DNA of 64,000 nucleotides, from positions 102,053,330-102,117,329 of the forward strand of contig NC_091131.1 in the NCBI RefSeq assembly GCF_040183065.1. The letters are read 5' to 3'. How positions within the stretch are numbered: the stretch's first letter is position 1; every line of letters starts with the position of its first letter. This DNA is from Periplaneta americana. Its lineage: Eukaryota > Arthropoda > Insecta > Blattodea > Blattidae. The notes under the pieces are model-generated. The model saw nothing but the letters and a program-made list of their open reading frames with translations. It searched no databases and was not told the DNA's origin. Shown here piece by piece: positions 1 through 11,781 of this stretch. A program made the position numbers and the translations under genes.

Positions 1-974
1 AAGTAATAGGAATCTTTCTGAGAACTTGACAATTTAAGAGAAGGCCAATTACTGGGATTGAATCAGGTTTGAAGAATCGATGAAAAGAGAACTGGAAGAC
101 AAAAGATAACCATTGAAGTCCCTGCTGCTGTAGACAAGTAATGGAATTAGTAGAAATAATTATTGTGAAATTAGGTAATAGTGTTGTCAGGTGTTCAAGT
201 ATCATCATATGAGTTATAACACAGTTTGGGTAACTCTAAGAAAACACTTTAGTCTACAACCATATAAACTATAACTACCAGTGTTCGCACTTAGGTATAG
301 AAAGTAACAAGCAGAATAGATTATTTTGTTATAGACCTACTTCTGCGTTACACATAAAATGTGACATTTTCGCCGTTTGTATCTTCAATAACGACGTAGT
401 CACGTCAAAAATAAAAATAAAACATACAGTACGTACACTTTCCTATTCACTATTATTTCCTTAGTGCGCACTTCCATATTAAATGAATACAAAATGGCAA
501 TTTGCCGTTGTTCGTATATGGAAGCGTGTCCTTCCTTAACCTACTCCACACATATTTTCTGTTTTACTGTTAGTTTACGGAGATGAATTCGAGGCAGCAA
601 GATATTTTACTTATCTGTAGAGGATCGAAAATGGGATGGTCTCACTATAAATAACAGGTGCTACATTAAAGCAAAGAGGAGAAGGAAGAGAATGTCTTCG
701 CTATCCAGCGATATTCTCTTTGCTTGTCTGTCTGAACAGTGTAGTTGCCAAACATAATTACAGACATTGTTGCTACATGTGCGGATTTCTATGGTTAGAA
801 ACTCATAGAATGTTCGTCGTAAGGTATCCATATGGTAGAACTCTTAGGAATACTGTGCAGTGCAATAGTTTTCAGTTACTGCATCTGTTATACTGGTGAT
901 TGTGAGCTATGGAGTAACGGTGGAATGATGAAAAAGGAGTTCTCTGAGAAATCCTTTTTCAACATATTTATTAC
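1..974. other. Unassigned AT-rich sequence
   Basis: I recognise no gene, RNA or repeat family here. The sequence is AT-rich with frequent stops in all frames. It ends at the target duplication of the hAT element that follows. Confidence 0.5.
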
Positions 975-1998
975 TAGGGACCGGATTTTTATGTAATTAC
1001 ATATTATATTCCTTTCAACCTAACCGTAAATAAATAAATATTTGCGAATCTTGTAATTACTATCAATATATTAAAATTTGATACTACATATTTTTACATA
1101 TTTACCCCCCCCCATTACATATTATGGCTTGGTATTACATAAATCTACATATTTAGGGGGGTTTATTCATTTTTACTTCTCTAAAAGGAAAAAGAAAAAC
1201 TTCTGCTGGGGAAATTTACAATTTGAGATACACAGATTTAAAAAGCCTTTTTACCTACCCAAGAAAAGATATATTTCGAGGAGAAACATAACATCCTTAG
1301 CTCCAGAAGTAATAGAGGCACTCACCCCATACCGCCCACTGTAAATATGAATGAACAAAAGGCAACCTCTCTCATACAACTACCCTGAAATTGTAAAAAT
1401 CACTCAGAAAGTAGCGTTGTCTTCATGCGGTGGAGTAGGACGAGGACGACATGATTTGTCTCAAACTATAATTGTTCTGCACACGTCTTAACAAGCCGTT
1501 CCCATGCAATTTGCAACCTTACTCACCCTCTTCCTAATCCTTCCATGGAAAACCTGTGTCAAGTCTGACATGAGCCGCATGGTTAGGGGATTTTATAGTA
1601 TCTACAGAGTGGACACAAAGCTATCTATTCCCTATAAATACCTCAAATATACACATTATTTATGTAATTCATAATTCAGACATACATCCACTTTACACTA
1701 ACTTGTGTCCTAAGGGCCTAAATGATTAATAGGTATGTCCCCCATAATTCTCTTCACACAAAACAAAACGTCGCCAGGTTCAGTGTGGCATTTGCCTCAG
1801 CATCTCAGCTATGATTTAATTTCAAACATTCACTACAGATGGAAAAGTAGTAATGTGTCAAGTGTGCGGTCAAAAACGTCGGGTGTTCTATAAAATCACA
1901 ACTGGAGAATCTTACCTTTCTTATACCTGCCAGATATTGATATTAAATATTTTCATGATTTTACGTACCGTATGTTGGTACATATTCAGCTTATTTTT

Positions 1999-2058
<60 letters not shown>

Positions 2059-2096
2059 TATTTCACACCTTGATATTACATAAAATCCGGTCCCTA
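975..2096. mobile_element. Non-autonomous hAT-type DNA transposon, copy 1
   Basis: The element starts TAGGGACCGGATTTT and ends with the inverted match AAAATCCGGTCCCTA. It is flanked on both sides by the 8-bp duplication TTTATTAC (967-974 and 2097-2104), the length expected for hAT transposition. At about 1834-1895 on the plus strand a frame reads FTTDGKVVMCQVCGQKRR, which resembles the start of a BED-like zinc finger (CxxC) in hAT transposases. No catalytic domain remains, so the copy cannot move by itself. A (TA)n run sits near the right end. Copy 2 is at 53712-54773. Confidence 0.8.
2000..2053. repeat. (TA)n microsatellite
   Basis: About 27 TA units near the right end of hAT copy 1. Confidence 0.95.
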
Positions 2097-2204
2097 TTTA
2101 TTACCCACAAATTCCACTTTCAACCCCCTAAACGCAGGTCCCCTGCGTGGACAGCAGACGCTCCTTTGTCTTATGGTAAAGTATCGTGCAAGCAACATTC
2201 AAGT

Positions 2205-2415
2205 GCATAAAAAGCAGGAAAGATGGCTCCTATCTTTCTTTATCTCGTCATGAGATAGCCGTCACCACGCCCGGCCATCTTCTTACCCCAGGAAAAAAAA
2301 AAGAGGGTGTTCAATTTTATAGGAGGCTGGGAAGAAGGCCCTGCAGCTGTTCTAAAGTTATGGCGAGATAAACATTTCTCCTCTACACCTTAGTGGAACC
2401 TGGACCCTCCCAGAT
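2205..2415 (-). mobile_element. SINE family F, diverged copy
   Basis: It shares the block 'ttttataggaggctg...gaaggccctgcagctgttct..agttatggcga' in order with the copies at 33350-33605 and 43500-43735. Those copies run into a tRNA-like head on the minus strand, so this one is minus too. The tRNA-like head is poorly preserved here. Confidence 0.55.
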
Positions 2416-2419
2416 CGCA

Positions 2420-3900
2420 GCCTGTCGCTGTAACTCGGCAGCTTTATTTCTTTGGTCTTTTATACTCCGCCACTCACTATCAGTGGGCTTCACAGCATCG
2501 CCACGGTAAGCACAAGTTTGGTCTTAAATCTAAATGGAAGTAATTATTTACATACGAAGAGCAAATGAATTACTATGGCGATTGATGGCCAACTCTTACC
2601 ACCAGCCCTGATGCAAGCATTGCAGCACCACTCGGAAGCTTTGGTAAATGGTTGTGTATGAAGCAGTATGTTATGATTAGAATCCTGCGTTTATTAATTT
2701 GAGTACAAGTTAGACACACATAGACACGTGGCTTGGAATGGAGAACTCTGACTAATCCTCATTTCAGTTTGGTTGATAGGCCTTCCCCTCTACTCACACT
2801 CTTTACCATCCGTAAAGGGGAAGATGCTACTGTTCATCTCACTAACATTCGACTAATTGACTTTGAACATAGTGAAAATTCTTACTATTGAAAATGTTTA
2901 CCGGTAATCTATTTTTCGAAAGTCTATACTAAGCCTTTACATTGAATTTTATTCTTGTTTATATCAACTGGCACATTAAAAAGCTACTGAGAGCAGAAGA
3001 TAATTTTTTTACCGCTAGTTGCTACTCTATAGCATACACAGTGAGACAATCTACACTGTCACTCCCCCCTGACTTCATAATACAAACTAACATTCCTTAA
3101 TTTAATTATTAGTTGAAAATATTGTAAGAACGACATTAAAATATACTCAATGTAATTGTTAAACATCTGTGTCACTGTATTTTATACCCACTTATGTACT
3201 TTATTTAATATTTTATTTTCTTGTGTGTAGAACTTGGGGGGTGCAGGTATAAGAGGTAACAGCTACCGGTCTGTTACTGACGGACTCAGGGCAAGTAGAA
3301 GGGGAAAGAAATGCTTTCGCTTCCTCTCAACTTGTATGAAATGTTGTTTAGTCTCCCCGCTCCGTTTCGTGTGTTTACATCTATTTATTCGTAAAGGACA
3401 GTATAGGCACTGAATAATTAGAATGCTACTCACGTACAAAATATACTGTCACGTGGATTTAATAACAATCTAAATATTTATTTAAAGCCATCTTATAGGC
3501 AACAGAAGATTATTCTCACAATAAGTAAAACGCATCTAGATTCTAGATTTTGTTTCTCAATATATTTTTCACCCAAAAAGTAAAAACCAATGTTCATTAT
3601 TTTTCTCCTGTTTACAGAGTTTTGAATATTTAAATTGCACTTGTTAAAATAAATATATATTTTTTATCAATGTGAAAATTAGTTTAGCAGTAAATAAAAT
3701 GATAATTTACTGAAAGAATTGAAATTTGAATATTCACAATTAAATGAGTTAATATTGAAATATATAAAATATATTTCAGTCCTGATGTTTCAACTTTTGT
3801 TCATTTAGAAATGTTTTAGGTTGTTTTGTCTCCACGTATTACCGTCTATAATGCCAGATGACAAATTTTATTATGAATATGTTTACTTGTTTTACATATG
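2420..3900. other. Unassigned intergenic sequence
   Basis: AT-rich sequence with short homopolymers and no recognisable coding or repeat family. No open frame of interest was seen. Confidence 0.5.
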
Positions 3901-3905
3901 AAATC

Positions 3906-4120
3906 GGCCTGGTTGGCGCAATTGGTATAGCACTGACCTTCTATGCCCGAGATTGCGGGTTCGATCCCGGGCCAGGTCGATGGCATTTAAGTGTACTTAA
4001 ATGCGACAGGCTTATGTCAGTAGATTTATTGGCATGTAAAAGAACTCCTGCGGAAAAAAAAGTCCGGCACACCGGCGACGCTGATATAACCTCGGCAGTT
4101 GCGAGCGTCGTTAAATAAAC
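3906..4120 (+). mobile_element. tRNA-derived SINE family A, copy 1
   Basis: The head has a box-A-like stretch (TTGGCGCAATTGGTATAGC) and a good box B (GGTTCGATCCC), the internal promoter elements of RNA polymerase III. A unique body follows ('gatggcatttaagtgt', 'ggcatgtaaaagaactcctg', 'cacaccggcgacgctgatat'), then the 3' end GCGAGCGTCGTTAAATAAAC. The same modules in the same order occur at 52582-52798. It is not a real tRNA gene because the body continues for about 140 bases past the B box. Confidence 0.85.
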
Positions 4121-4613
4121 AATAACATTTAACATTTTACATGTCAACGTTGTAACTGGACACAGCCTATGTATGTACGGACCTATAAATAAAATAAACG
4201 GTGGAAATTGCAATAATACAATAAATCATAGTAAAAACAAAATTATTTACACTGACTACTTGGTTTATGAGTCTCTACACATTACAACGAATGACTGTAA
4301 ACATTTTAAGTGTTTTAAAAAAGAATTCTCTTTCTTTCTGATAAAATACGTTTTCTTCTTTCCTAATGAAGTGCTCGGTACCAAATTCTTCTATTGCAGC
4401 ACTCATTTTCAACCGTCTAGCTTTGTTTTCTTTGACATGTTCACTGAACAGCAGATCTAAAGTGTGTACGCCACGTTATACTCCGTACATGCCTACACTG
4501 CACTGTTGCCAGTTGCTTGCAGGCTTTAGGTAACCAAAAGTAGAACTCTGCTTATGACAACCTTAAATTACATTCATGTGTCTCTAAGCTTGCATTCGTA
4601 CGTGGGTTTATAA

Positions 4614-4775
4614 TATCGGTTGGACTGATTGCCTGTCGGATTTTTCGAGGCCTTCCCCAACTGTAAGATGAATGTCAGGTAGGCTACGAGTAATCCATGG
4701 TGAATACTCGAATTCATCTTGCCAAAAATACTATCTCACTATCACCAATTCCATCGGAGTGTAGTTGACGCAGCA
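4614..4775 (+). mobile_element. SINE family B, copy 1 (diverged)
   Basis: It shares 'ccccaactgtaag.tgaatgtcaggta' and 'ctatctc.ctatcac.aattccatcg' in order with copies at 4885-5095 and 8685-8895. The tRNA-like head and the 3' end are not clearly kept. Confidence 0.65.
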
Positions 4776-4884
4776 TCTATATATCCCATTTAAAAAGTTA
4801 TGTATGCAACCATTGACAAGGAAGGGAAATATCCTGAGGTAATAGGCTATAATAATTGCTAATTATTCTTAATGAAGCAATGAT

Positions 4885-5095
4885 GAAGCGTTGATGACAC
4901 TCGTTCGATTTCCGCTGGGGCTAATTACCTGCATGGTTTTGTCCCTCCCGATATTTTCCCAACTGTAAGGCGAATGTTAGGTAATTCATAGCAAATCCTC
5001 GGGATAATTTCGCCCAACACTATCTCGCTATCACAAATTCCATCGACACTAAATAACCTAATAGTTGATATAACGCCGTTAAATGACATAGTATA
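4885..5095 (+). mobile_element. SINE family B, copy 2
   Basis: The head keeps a B-box-like GTTCGATTTCCGC. The body has 'cccaactgtaaggcgaatgttaggtaa' and 'actatctcgctatcac', then the tail 'actaaataacctaatagttgatataac' ending CGCCGTTAAATGAC. That tail closely resembles the 3' end of family C. Confidence 0.75.
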
Positions 5096-5224
5096 GCTTT
5101 ACTATGCTGGATAACACTACGTAGAACTACGTGTGGGTGCGATTACATTTTGGTGGGGGTATAATCCTATTAAGCTGCACATCTTTATATAGGAGGGGTT
5201 ATTGGTGATCAGCGCTCGAAATAC

Positions 5225-7660
5225 GGAGAACAACAAGGAGAATTTAATGAGAATAAGTACAATGATTATAAAAGTAGATTAGAGGAATATAAGGAGAATA
5301 TGGGGAGTACAAGAAGATCAATAGGGAATACTAGGATAACAAAGGGAATACAGGGATAACAATGGAAACACAAGAACAAGGCGGATACAAGTATAACAAG
5401 AAGAATACAATGAGAACAATGGAACTGCAACGAGAACAAGAGAAAGACAATGAGGACAAGTGGAAGACAAGAAGAACAAGGGGAAGACAAGAAGAACAAG
5501 GGGAAGACAAGGAGAGCAACGGGAATACAAGGAAAACCAGGTGAATACAAGAAGAACAATTGTAATACAAGGAGAACAATGGGAGTACAAGGAGAACAAT
5601 GGGAATACAAGCAGAACAATGGTAATACAAGGAGAACAATGGGAATACAAGAAAAACAATGGGAATACAAGGAGAACAATGGTAATACAAGCAGAACAAT
5701 GGTAATACAAGCAGAACAATGGTAATACAAGCAGAACAATGGTAATACAAGCAGAACAATGGTAATACAAGGAGAACAATGGTAATACAAGGAGAACAAT
5801 GGGAATACAAGGAGAACAATGGGAATACAAGCAGAACAATTGTAATACAAGGAGAACAATGGGAATACAAGAAAAACAATGGGAATACAAGGAGAACAAT
5901 GGTAATACAAGGAGAACAATGGTAATACAAGGAGAACAATGGGAATACAAGGAGAACAATGGGAATACAAGCAGAACAATGGTAATACAAGGAGAACAAT
6001 GGGAATACAAGAAAAACAATGGGAATACAAGGAGAACAATGGTAATACAAGGAGAACAATGGTAATACAAGGAGAACAATGGTAATACAAGGAGAACATT
6101 GGTAATACAAGGAGAACAATGGGAATACAAGGAGAACAATGGGAATACAAGCAGAACAATGGTAATACAAGGAGAACAATGGGAATACAAGAAAAACAAT
6201 GGGAATACAAGGAGAACAATGGTAATACAAGGAGAACAATGGTAATACAAGGAGAACAATGGTAATACAAGGAGAACAATGGGAATACAAGGAGAACAAT
6301 GGGAATACAAGGAGAACAATGGTAATACAAGGAGAACAATGGGAATACAAGCAGAACAATGGGAATACAAGCAGAACAATGGGAATACAAGGAGAACAAT
6401 GGTAATACAAGGAGAACAATGGGAATACAAGGAGAACAATGGGAATACAAGGAGAACAATGGGAATACAAGGAGAACAATGGTAATACAAGGAGAACAAG
6501 AGGAAGACAAGGAGAACAAGGACGACGACAAGGAGAACAATGGTAATACAAGGAGAAGAATGGGAATACAAGAAAACAATGGGAATACAAGGAGAACAAT
6601 GGTAATACAAGGAGAACAATGGGAATACAAGAAAAACAATGGTAATACAAGGAGAACAATGGGAATACAAGGAGAACAATGGGAATACAAGGAGAACAAT
6701 GGGAATACAAGGAGAACAATGGGAATACAAGGAGAACAATGGGAATACAAGCAGAACAATGGTAATACAAGGAGAACAATGGGAATACAAGGAGAACAAT
6801 GGGAATACAAGGAGAACAATGGTAATACAAGGAGAACAATGGTAATACAAGGAGAACAATGGGAATACAAGGAGAACAATGGTAATACAAGGAGAACAAT
6901 GGTAATACAAGGAGAACAATGGGAATACAAGGAGAACAATGGTAATACAAGGAGAACAATGGTAATACAAGGAGAACAATGGGAATACAAGGAGAACAAT
7001 GGTAATACAAGGAGAACAATGGTAATACAAGGAGAACAATGGGAATACAAGGAGAACAATGGTAATACAAGGAGAACAATGGGAATACAAGGAGAACAAT
7101 GGTAATACAAGGAGAACAATGGTAATACAAGGAGAACAATGGGAATACAAGGAGAACAATGGGAATACAAGGAGAACAATGGGAATACAAGGAGAACAAT
7201 GGTAATACAAGGAGAACAATGGGAATACAAGGAGAAGAAGGATAATACAAGAAGAAAAAGGAGAATAAGCATAACTAGAGGAATGCAAATGTAACAAAAA
7301 GAATGCAAGTAGAATAATGGAAATAAAAGAAAAACAATGGGAATACAAGCAGAACAAGGGGAATACAAAGAGAAAATTCTAAAACAAGAGGAACAATGGG
7401 AAACCAAGGAGAACAATAGGAAAACAAGGAGAACAATGGGGATACAAGGAGAACAAGAGGAAGACAAGGAGAACAAGGACGACGACAAGGAGAACAAGGT
7501 GAAGACAAGGAGAACAAGGGGAAGACATGGAGAACAAACTAAATGCAAGAAGAACATGGAAATGCAAGAAGAACATGGAAATACAAAGAAAACGAGGAGA
7601 ATATAAGGAAAGCAAGGGAAAGACAAGGAGAACACGGGAAAGACAAAGAAAATAAGGGGC
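5225..7660. repeat. 20-bp minisatellite array, purine-rich plus strand
   Basis: The unit is GGGAATACAAGGAGAACAAT, with the main variant GGTAATACAAGGAGAACAAT. From 5541 to 7230 the 20-bp register is nearly perfect (about 84 units). The flanks degrade into 'gaagacaaggagaacaagg' forms. Local higher-order structure is visible: between 6841 and 7060 three units form a 60-bp block repeated several times, and a gaaaaacaat variant recurs at irregular multiples of 20. Long minus-strand open frames (up to 789 codons, rich in CSPCIPIVLLV-like repeats) exist in all three frames because the minus strand is pyrimidine-rich. They have no start, splice or domain evidence and I do not call them genes. Confidence 0.97.
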
Positions 7661-7669
7661 TTGCATTTG

Positions 7670-8680
7670 TAAGTGTTATGATATTCAATTGTTAAGTTAC
7701 CCTCTCCATACCTAGTGAGAAGAAATACGTCATTAATATCTGTATATAATAGTCGCTTTGTCCGCCAAAAGCCTCACAATATCTCAGTATCTAGTTGGAA
7801 TAGATTTCCAGTTCCTTGGATAAGAAAATGCCTGCTGACATAGCCAAAATAATGTTGCGGAATGTGAATACAATAATAAAGCCAGACATCTAGGAGACGG
7901 CATATAAAAGTCACCTTCTCTTGAAGGCATGAACTGACGACATGATTCTGAAACAGTTCCTTCCCTAAGGTCAGAAAGTGTCTACATGTTTACATAATGT
8001 GATTGATGAATATTCAGTAACTTCTTAATTGTTTAGGTAATTATTTATTCGCATATCATGAAATAATGTTGATCACTCCACCAGAAAAAAACAGTTAGTA
8101 CCGAAAAAACTTTCCACCGGAAATATGGAAGGGAGAGGCTTAAAAGAATAGTAAAGCAAAGAAAAATAAAATGCTAAGTAGGAAAAAAATATACGGCGAA
8201 AAGAATCAAGCCCGGAACTGCGCTAGGCTTGGATCCCCGTTGTGATGAGCAGCCTGGAGAAAGCTGCAAACAGATGAATGGTGAAACCAAGCAGCGAGGC
8301 GGGGCGGGGGAAGGACAACGCACGTAGAATTGCATCATTGCATCAAATTATTACCACCAGCTCGTGGAGCAGAATAGTAATAACAGAAAACCCAGGTATT
8401 AGCCGCCAGAGCAGCTTACACGACCAAAACCCAGGGCTGTGGACGTCTGTACAATATCGGACTGCAGAAGTGTCATATTCTCTAAATCACATCACATCCT
8501 GACAGAAGAGACCACAGTAAGTTTCTGACAGGAGCGCTCAAATTAGGTGCCATTACAAATACGTATGTGTGCGAAGAACACAAACTTCACTGTACATCTG
8601 TATTTTCTATCAAGAAACTCGAAATAATTTTAAAGACTTGATACGGATCTCGATATACGCAAAAGACCACCGACGTAACT
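7670..8680. other. Unassigned intergenic sequence
   Basis: No recognised gene or repeat. A short plus-strand open frame at 8278-8502 has no familiar motif and is not supported. Confidence 0.5.
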
Positions 8681-8684
8681 CGAG

Positions 8685-8895
8685 CAGTAGTGCGTTTTTC
8701 TTCTGATCCGCAGCTGCACTCGGAAGTGGGTTCGATTCCCTTTAGTGCAGAGTACCTTGCTGGTTTTTCCAACGCTTTCCAAAACTGTAAAGCGAATGTC
8801 AGGTAGGTCAATTCAAATCATCGAAGTTAAATAAACTACCAGTTGATACCAAGTCGTTAAGTAATCAACTAAAAGACATAATATAACACGGATAT
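8685..8895 (+). mobile_element. SINE family B, copy 3
   Basis: The head has a B box (GGGTTCGATTCCC). The body has 'aaaactgtaaagcgaatgtcaggtagg', followed by 'actaccagttgataccaagtcgttaa', a worn form of the shared SINE 3' end. The central 'ctatctcgctatcac' block is missing, so there is an internal deletion. Confidence 0.7.
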
Positions 8896-8961
8896 TCCAT
8901 ACGTTAAGTCCGTACTTAAGAAATTTCTGGCGTGAATAAAGTTTGAGAGGAGCGTCTAAGC

Positions 8962-9908
8962 CAGGGATGGGTGTACCGGAGGGGAGGAGGCTAAATATGA
9001 TCCATTTCACACCTTCCACAATATTTCAAACGTGTTTATATCACATGAACTTGGTTTTTCTTCCGCTTAGGGCTCTACAGAACTTATGCGGCATGTCTTT
9101 ATATTAAACATTTCAAATCAAGTCAGATGTGTAACATAAGTATTAATATGGTCATTGTGGCTTAGCACTCATAAATAACCACTCATAAGCTCTATATTGC
9201 CTATACTGTTTGGTCAGGACGAATCTGTCTATATTAAGGTGAATGCTATTCCTATATAAACGTAAACAGTTACGAGATGATAGGCTGTTCGAAGTATACG
9301 CGCAATATGTTTCATCAGGCTCATTTTAGATAAAAAATTGTTCGCAAACATAAGTGGATTCAAAGATTGCAAGCATCTTAGTTGCGAAATTACCTAAGTT
9401 AGGAGACTTGTCATTAGGTAACAATTCATAAAATTTCTTTCTGGTTTTATCTGGCATTTGAAATAGAATATTTTTCTCTATGATTCGCCTATGTGTTTCA
9501 AATACGATAATTGATCGGACTTCATTTTCAACTACAGCAATAGTTCGCTTTTCCATTAACGAATTATTCTTGTAAATTCTTGAAAAGTGTCACACCATTT
9601 CAACCTTCACAACAAATTACATTAAAATAACACATTGCTTTATCGCATGTAACAATTATTTTATTAATATAAACCATTTTTAACAATCCTGTTTAAACTC
9701 TTACCCGTAAGTGTATGTTCACCAAAATCCTTTTTATGTTCAAGATCGAAGTGCCGTCTGATACATTTTATATAAATCTCAACTGAACAGTTGAGGCATT
9801 CAACTTTACCTTTATTCATAATAACAAAATAATCTTGTTCCCATGTTTCTTTGAAATTAAAACGAAACCTACAACTTATTCGCAATAATCCAACACCTTA
9901 CACCCCTG
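8962..9908 (-). mobile_element. Decayed hAT (ZBED/GTF2IRD2-like) transposon with internal deletion
   Basis: The left end CAGGGATGGGTGTA and the inverted right end CAGGGGTGTAAGGTG are similar short hAT-type termini. The flanking 8-mers (GTCTAAGC and ATTAGAAC) no longer match, so the outer limits are inferred. Minus-strand transposase fragments lie inside in the right order: an N-terminal zinc finger first, a C-terminal dimerisation segment second. The catalytic middle is missing. Confidence 0.55.
9326..9885 (-). pseudogene. hAT transposase remnant (zinc finger and dimerisation region)
   Basis: The minus-strand frame at 9664-9885 contains WEQDYFVIMNKGKVECLNC, then two histidines in 'RRHFDLEHKKDF'. 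This is the CxxC...HxxxxH zinc-finger pattern of GTF2IRD2/ZBED-like hAT transposases. The frame at 9326-9556 contains PNLGNFATKMLAIFESTYVC followed by EQ-F, the conserved start of the hAT C-terminal dimerisation helix block. Roughly 400-500 residues normally lie between the two, including the RNase H-like catalytic core. Here only about 100 non-coding bases separate them. The gene is dead. Family assignment rests on these two motifs only. Confidence 0.7.
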
Positions 9909-10316
9909 ATTAGAACACTATAATACCGAATTCAACCTCTGCTTGCTGTACGTACACGCATACAGGTAGAATATTTGTGGAGGAAGATATGATGGGATAA
10001 TGTATAGTGTGTACAGTGACCACGCGAGAACATTATGCCCATATCTAGCTTAAGCAAACCATTTGAACAACAAAACATTGCTCAATACAATATTACTATA
10101 TTGCAATGTATTATACATAATTTTTCAACCAGTGGTTTTTGTCTGTTAGTACAAAGTATTAAATATTTTTGTTCTTTAGTATCGCATAGTATGCATGGTG
10201 TGTTCTTAGCTTTGTATATTTGTAATACAGAGGGAGCACTACGACCTAGAAGAACTATTGCGCTAATCTACGGACTAGGGGCATTTCCAACCCACACCGG
10301 CAGAGTATACTAAATT

Positions 10317-10530
10317 CTTGGTTTTTCTGAACCGACGCATGCGACGTGCGAGGTGTGAGGCCCACCTCGCACAAATCCGGACTACACGAGAGATAGTGAG
10401 TGGTTTCTAAGACCTCGCATCTCGCAGTTACAGAAACCACTCACTATTTCTCATGTAGTCCGGATTTATGCGAGGCGGGCCTCGGGCCTTGCACCTCGCA
10501 TGTGGCATGCGTCGGTTCAGAAAAACCAAG
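10317..10530. repeat. Long imperfect palindrome (foldback element or hairpin)
   Basis: The arms of about 90-95 bases run from CTTGGTTTTTCTGAACCGAC at the left to its complement GTCGGTTCAGAAAAACCAAG at the right, with about 30 bases between. Mismatches and small indels lie mainly in the GC-rich 'cctcgcac' part. RNA from either strand would fold into a long hairpin. I see no clear target duplication. Confidence 0.9.
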
Positions 10531-10639
10531 GCTTAAGGTTCACTGCGTATCCACGTATCGAGCAGACAACCTCATTCGTTCCTAGACCAACTCCCTCCAC
10601 GCGTAGTCAGCAGACGTACGGGGAATATCCGCCACAAGT

Positions 10640-10740
10640 GTCACTATGAATTTTTAAACGAAAAATTCCAGCCAAACCGGGATTCTAATCCGGACCATCT
10701 GGGTCACAATCAACGCAAAGGGCTGCCTAAGGGTTTATAA
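10640..10740 (-). mobile_element. Partial tRNA-like SINE head
   Basis: On the minus strand the sequence reads GGTCCGGATTAGAATCCCGG, a B-box-like stretch, followed by 'tttggctggaatttttcg'. The mariner element begins directly beside it. Only a fragment is recognisable. Confidence 0.4.
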
Positions 10741-10742
10741 TA

Positions 10743-11779
10743 CAGAGTGATTTATATAGAACTGACATATTTCTTTCTTTAATTATTCCGTTGGAAATTC
10801 ATTCAATGACCCAATTTTAGCACCAAATTAAGCAGTATGTTCTGGAGTTTCGATTCCTTGTCACTAGATGCGCAGATGTTTATGTTTTATTCCTATTGTT
10901 GGCAGCACTGACCCAATTTTAGCACCAAATTAAGCAGAATGTTCTGGAGTTTCGATTCCTTGTCACTAGATGCGCAGATGTTTATGTTTTATTCCTATTG
11001 TTGGCAGCACTAGATGCGCAGATGTTTATGTTTTATTCCTATTGTTGGCAGCTGTTTTCGACATTTTGTTTCAACATGAAAATGCAGTACACATTAAATC
11101 GACGACTCTTTCTTGTGAAGCAATATTGGATTACGAATTCAATTACAGCTACTCGAAGGGCATACCAGAGGGAATTTGGTGTTTGCAATCCTCCCAAAAG
11201 AAACACAATACTGGGACTGGTAAACAAATTGGAAACAACTGGATCTCTGGTGAGTGAAAAGGGCAAGCATCGTTCATCTAGGCTTCCCACGATTGTTGTT
11301 GACGTATGAGCACGACTGGAGCAGTCACCCAAAAAATCATTAAGACGTTTGTCGCAGGAGACAGGGTTCTCCTACTCAATGTGTCGGAGAGCTGCGAAAA
11401 GTTTCTTTGACGACCGAATAATTTCCAGGAACCTGTGGCCACCGAGATCTCCGGATTTGACAACGCCGGACTTCTTTCTATGGGGTTACTTAAAAGACAG
11501 GGTTTACGCCACACGTCCCCAGACATTGGACGAGCTGAAGCACAACATCACACAGGAGATTCAAGCTATTGACAATAGAGTCCTCCAACGAGTGGCCAGT
11601 AACATGGAACGTGTTGAGTTGTGCCTTATGCAGGATGGAGGACATTTTCAACATTTGCTATAGAGGTAAATAATTTCCCAAAATTCCTCTACATTTTAGG
11701 TATAATAAGTTGTCGCTAGCACAATTCGTTTTGAAACAATTAATGAAAGAAATGTGTCAGTTCTATATAAATCACTCTG
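10743..11779 (+). mobile_element. Tc1/mariner-like transposon, both ends present, defective
   Basis: The terminal inverted repeats are about 40 bases and nearly identical: the left starts CAGAGTGATTTATATAGAAC and the right is its complement with a few mismatches. TA dinucleotides flank both ends (10741-10742 and 11780-11781), the target-site duplication of this superfamily. The 5' part carries a 102-bp tandem duplication (units start at 10809 and 10911) and a further 44-bp partial copy at 11008. The transposase inside has a stop codon and a central deletion. Confidence 0.9.
10998..11663 (+). pseudogene. Tc1/mariner-like transposase pseudogene
   Basis: A DDE transposase would bind the terminal repeats and cut and paste the element. 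The N-terminal part (from about 11070) reads as a helix-turn-helix region: 'RRLFLVKQYWITNSITATRR', then PPKRNTILGLVNKLETTGSL. An in-frame TGA lies at 11307-11309, probably from CGA. Just after it the same frame continues 'ARLEQSPKKSLRRLSQETGFS', which is family-like. The C-terminal part has LWPPRSPDLTTPDFFLWGYL, around the third acidic catalytic position. The central region with the first two catalytic aspartates is missing between about 11400 and 11410. The stop and the deletion leave it non-functional, although the frame is the same before and after. Confidence 0.85.
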
Positions 11780-11781
11780 TA

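Noticed and set aside
3906..3980. Genuine tRNA gene
   Set aside because: Box A and B are present, but the sequence runs on into a SINE body that is repeated at 52582. No proper acceptor stem was seen.
5266..7635. 789-codon minus-strand open frame and two overlapping long frames
   Set aside because: They sit entirely within the 20-bp minisatellite. The minus strand is pyrimidine-rich, so stop codons are rare in every frame. There is no domain, signal or codon bias.
5225..7660. CRISPR-like array
   Set aside because: Units are directly joined without unique spacers, and the setting is an animal genome.
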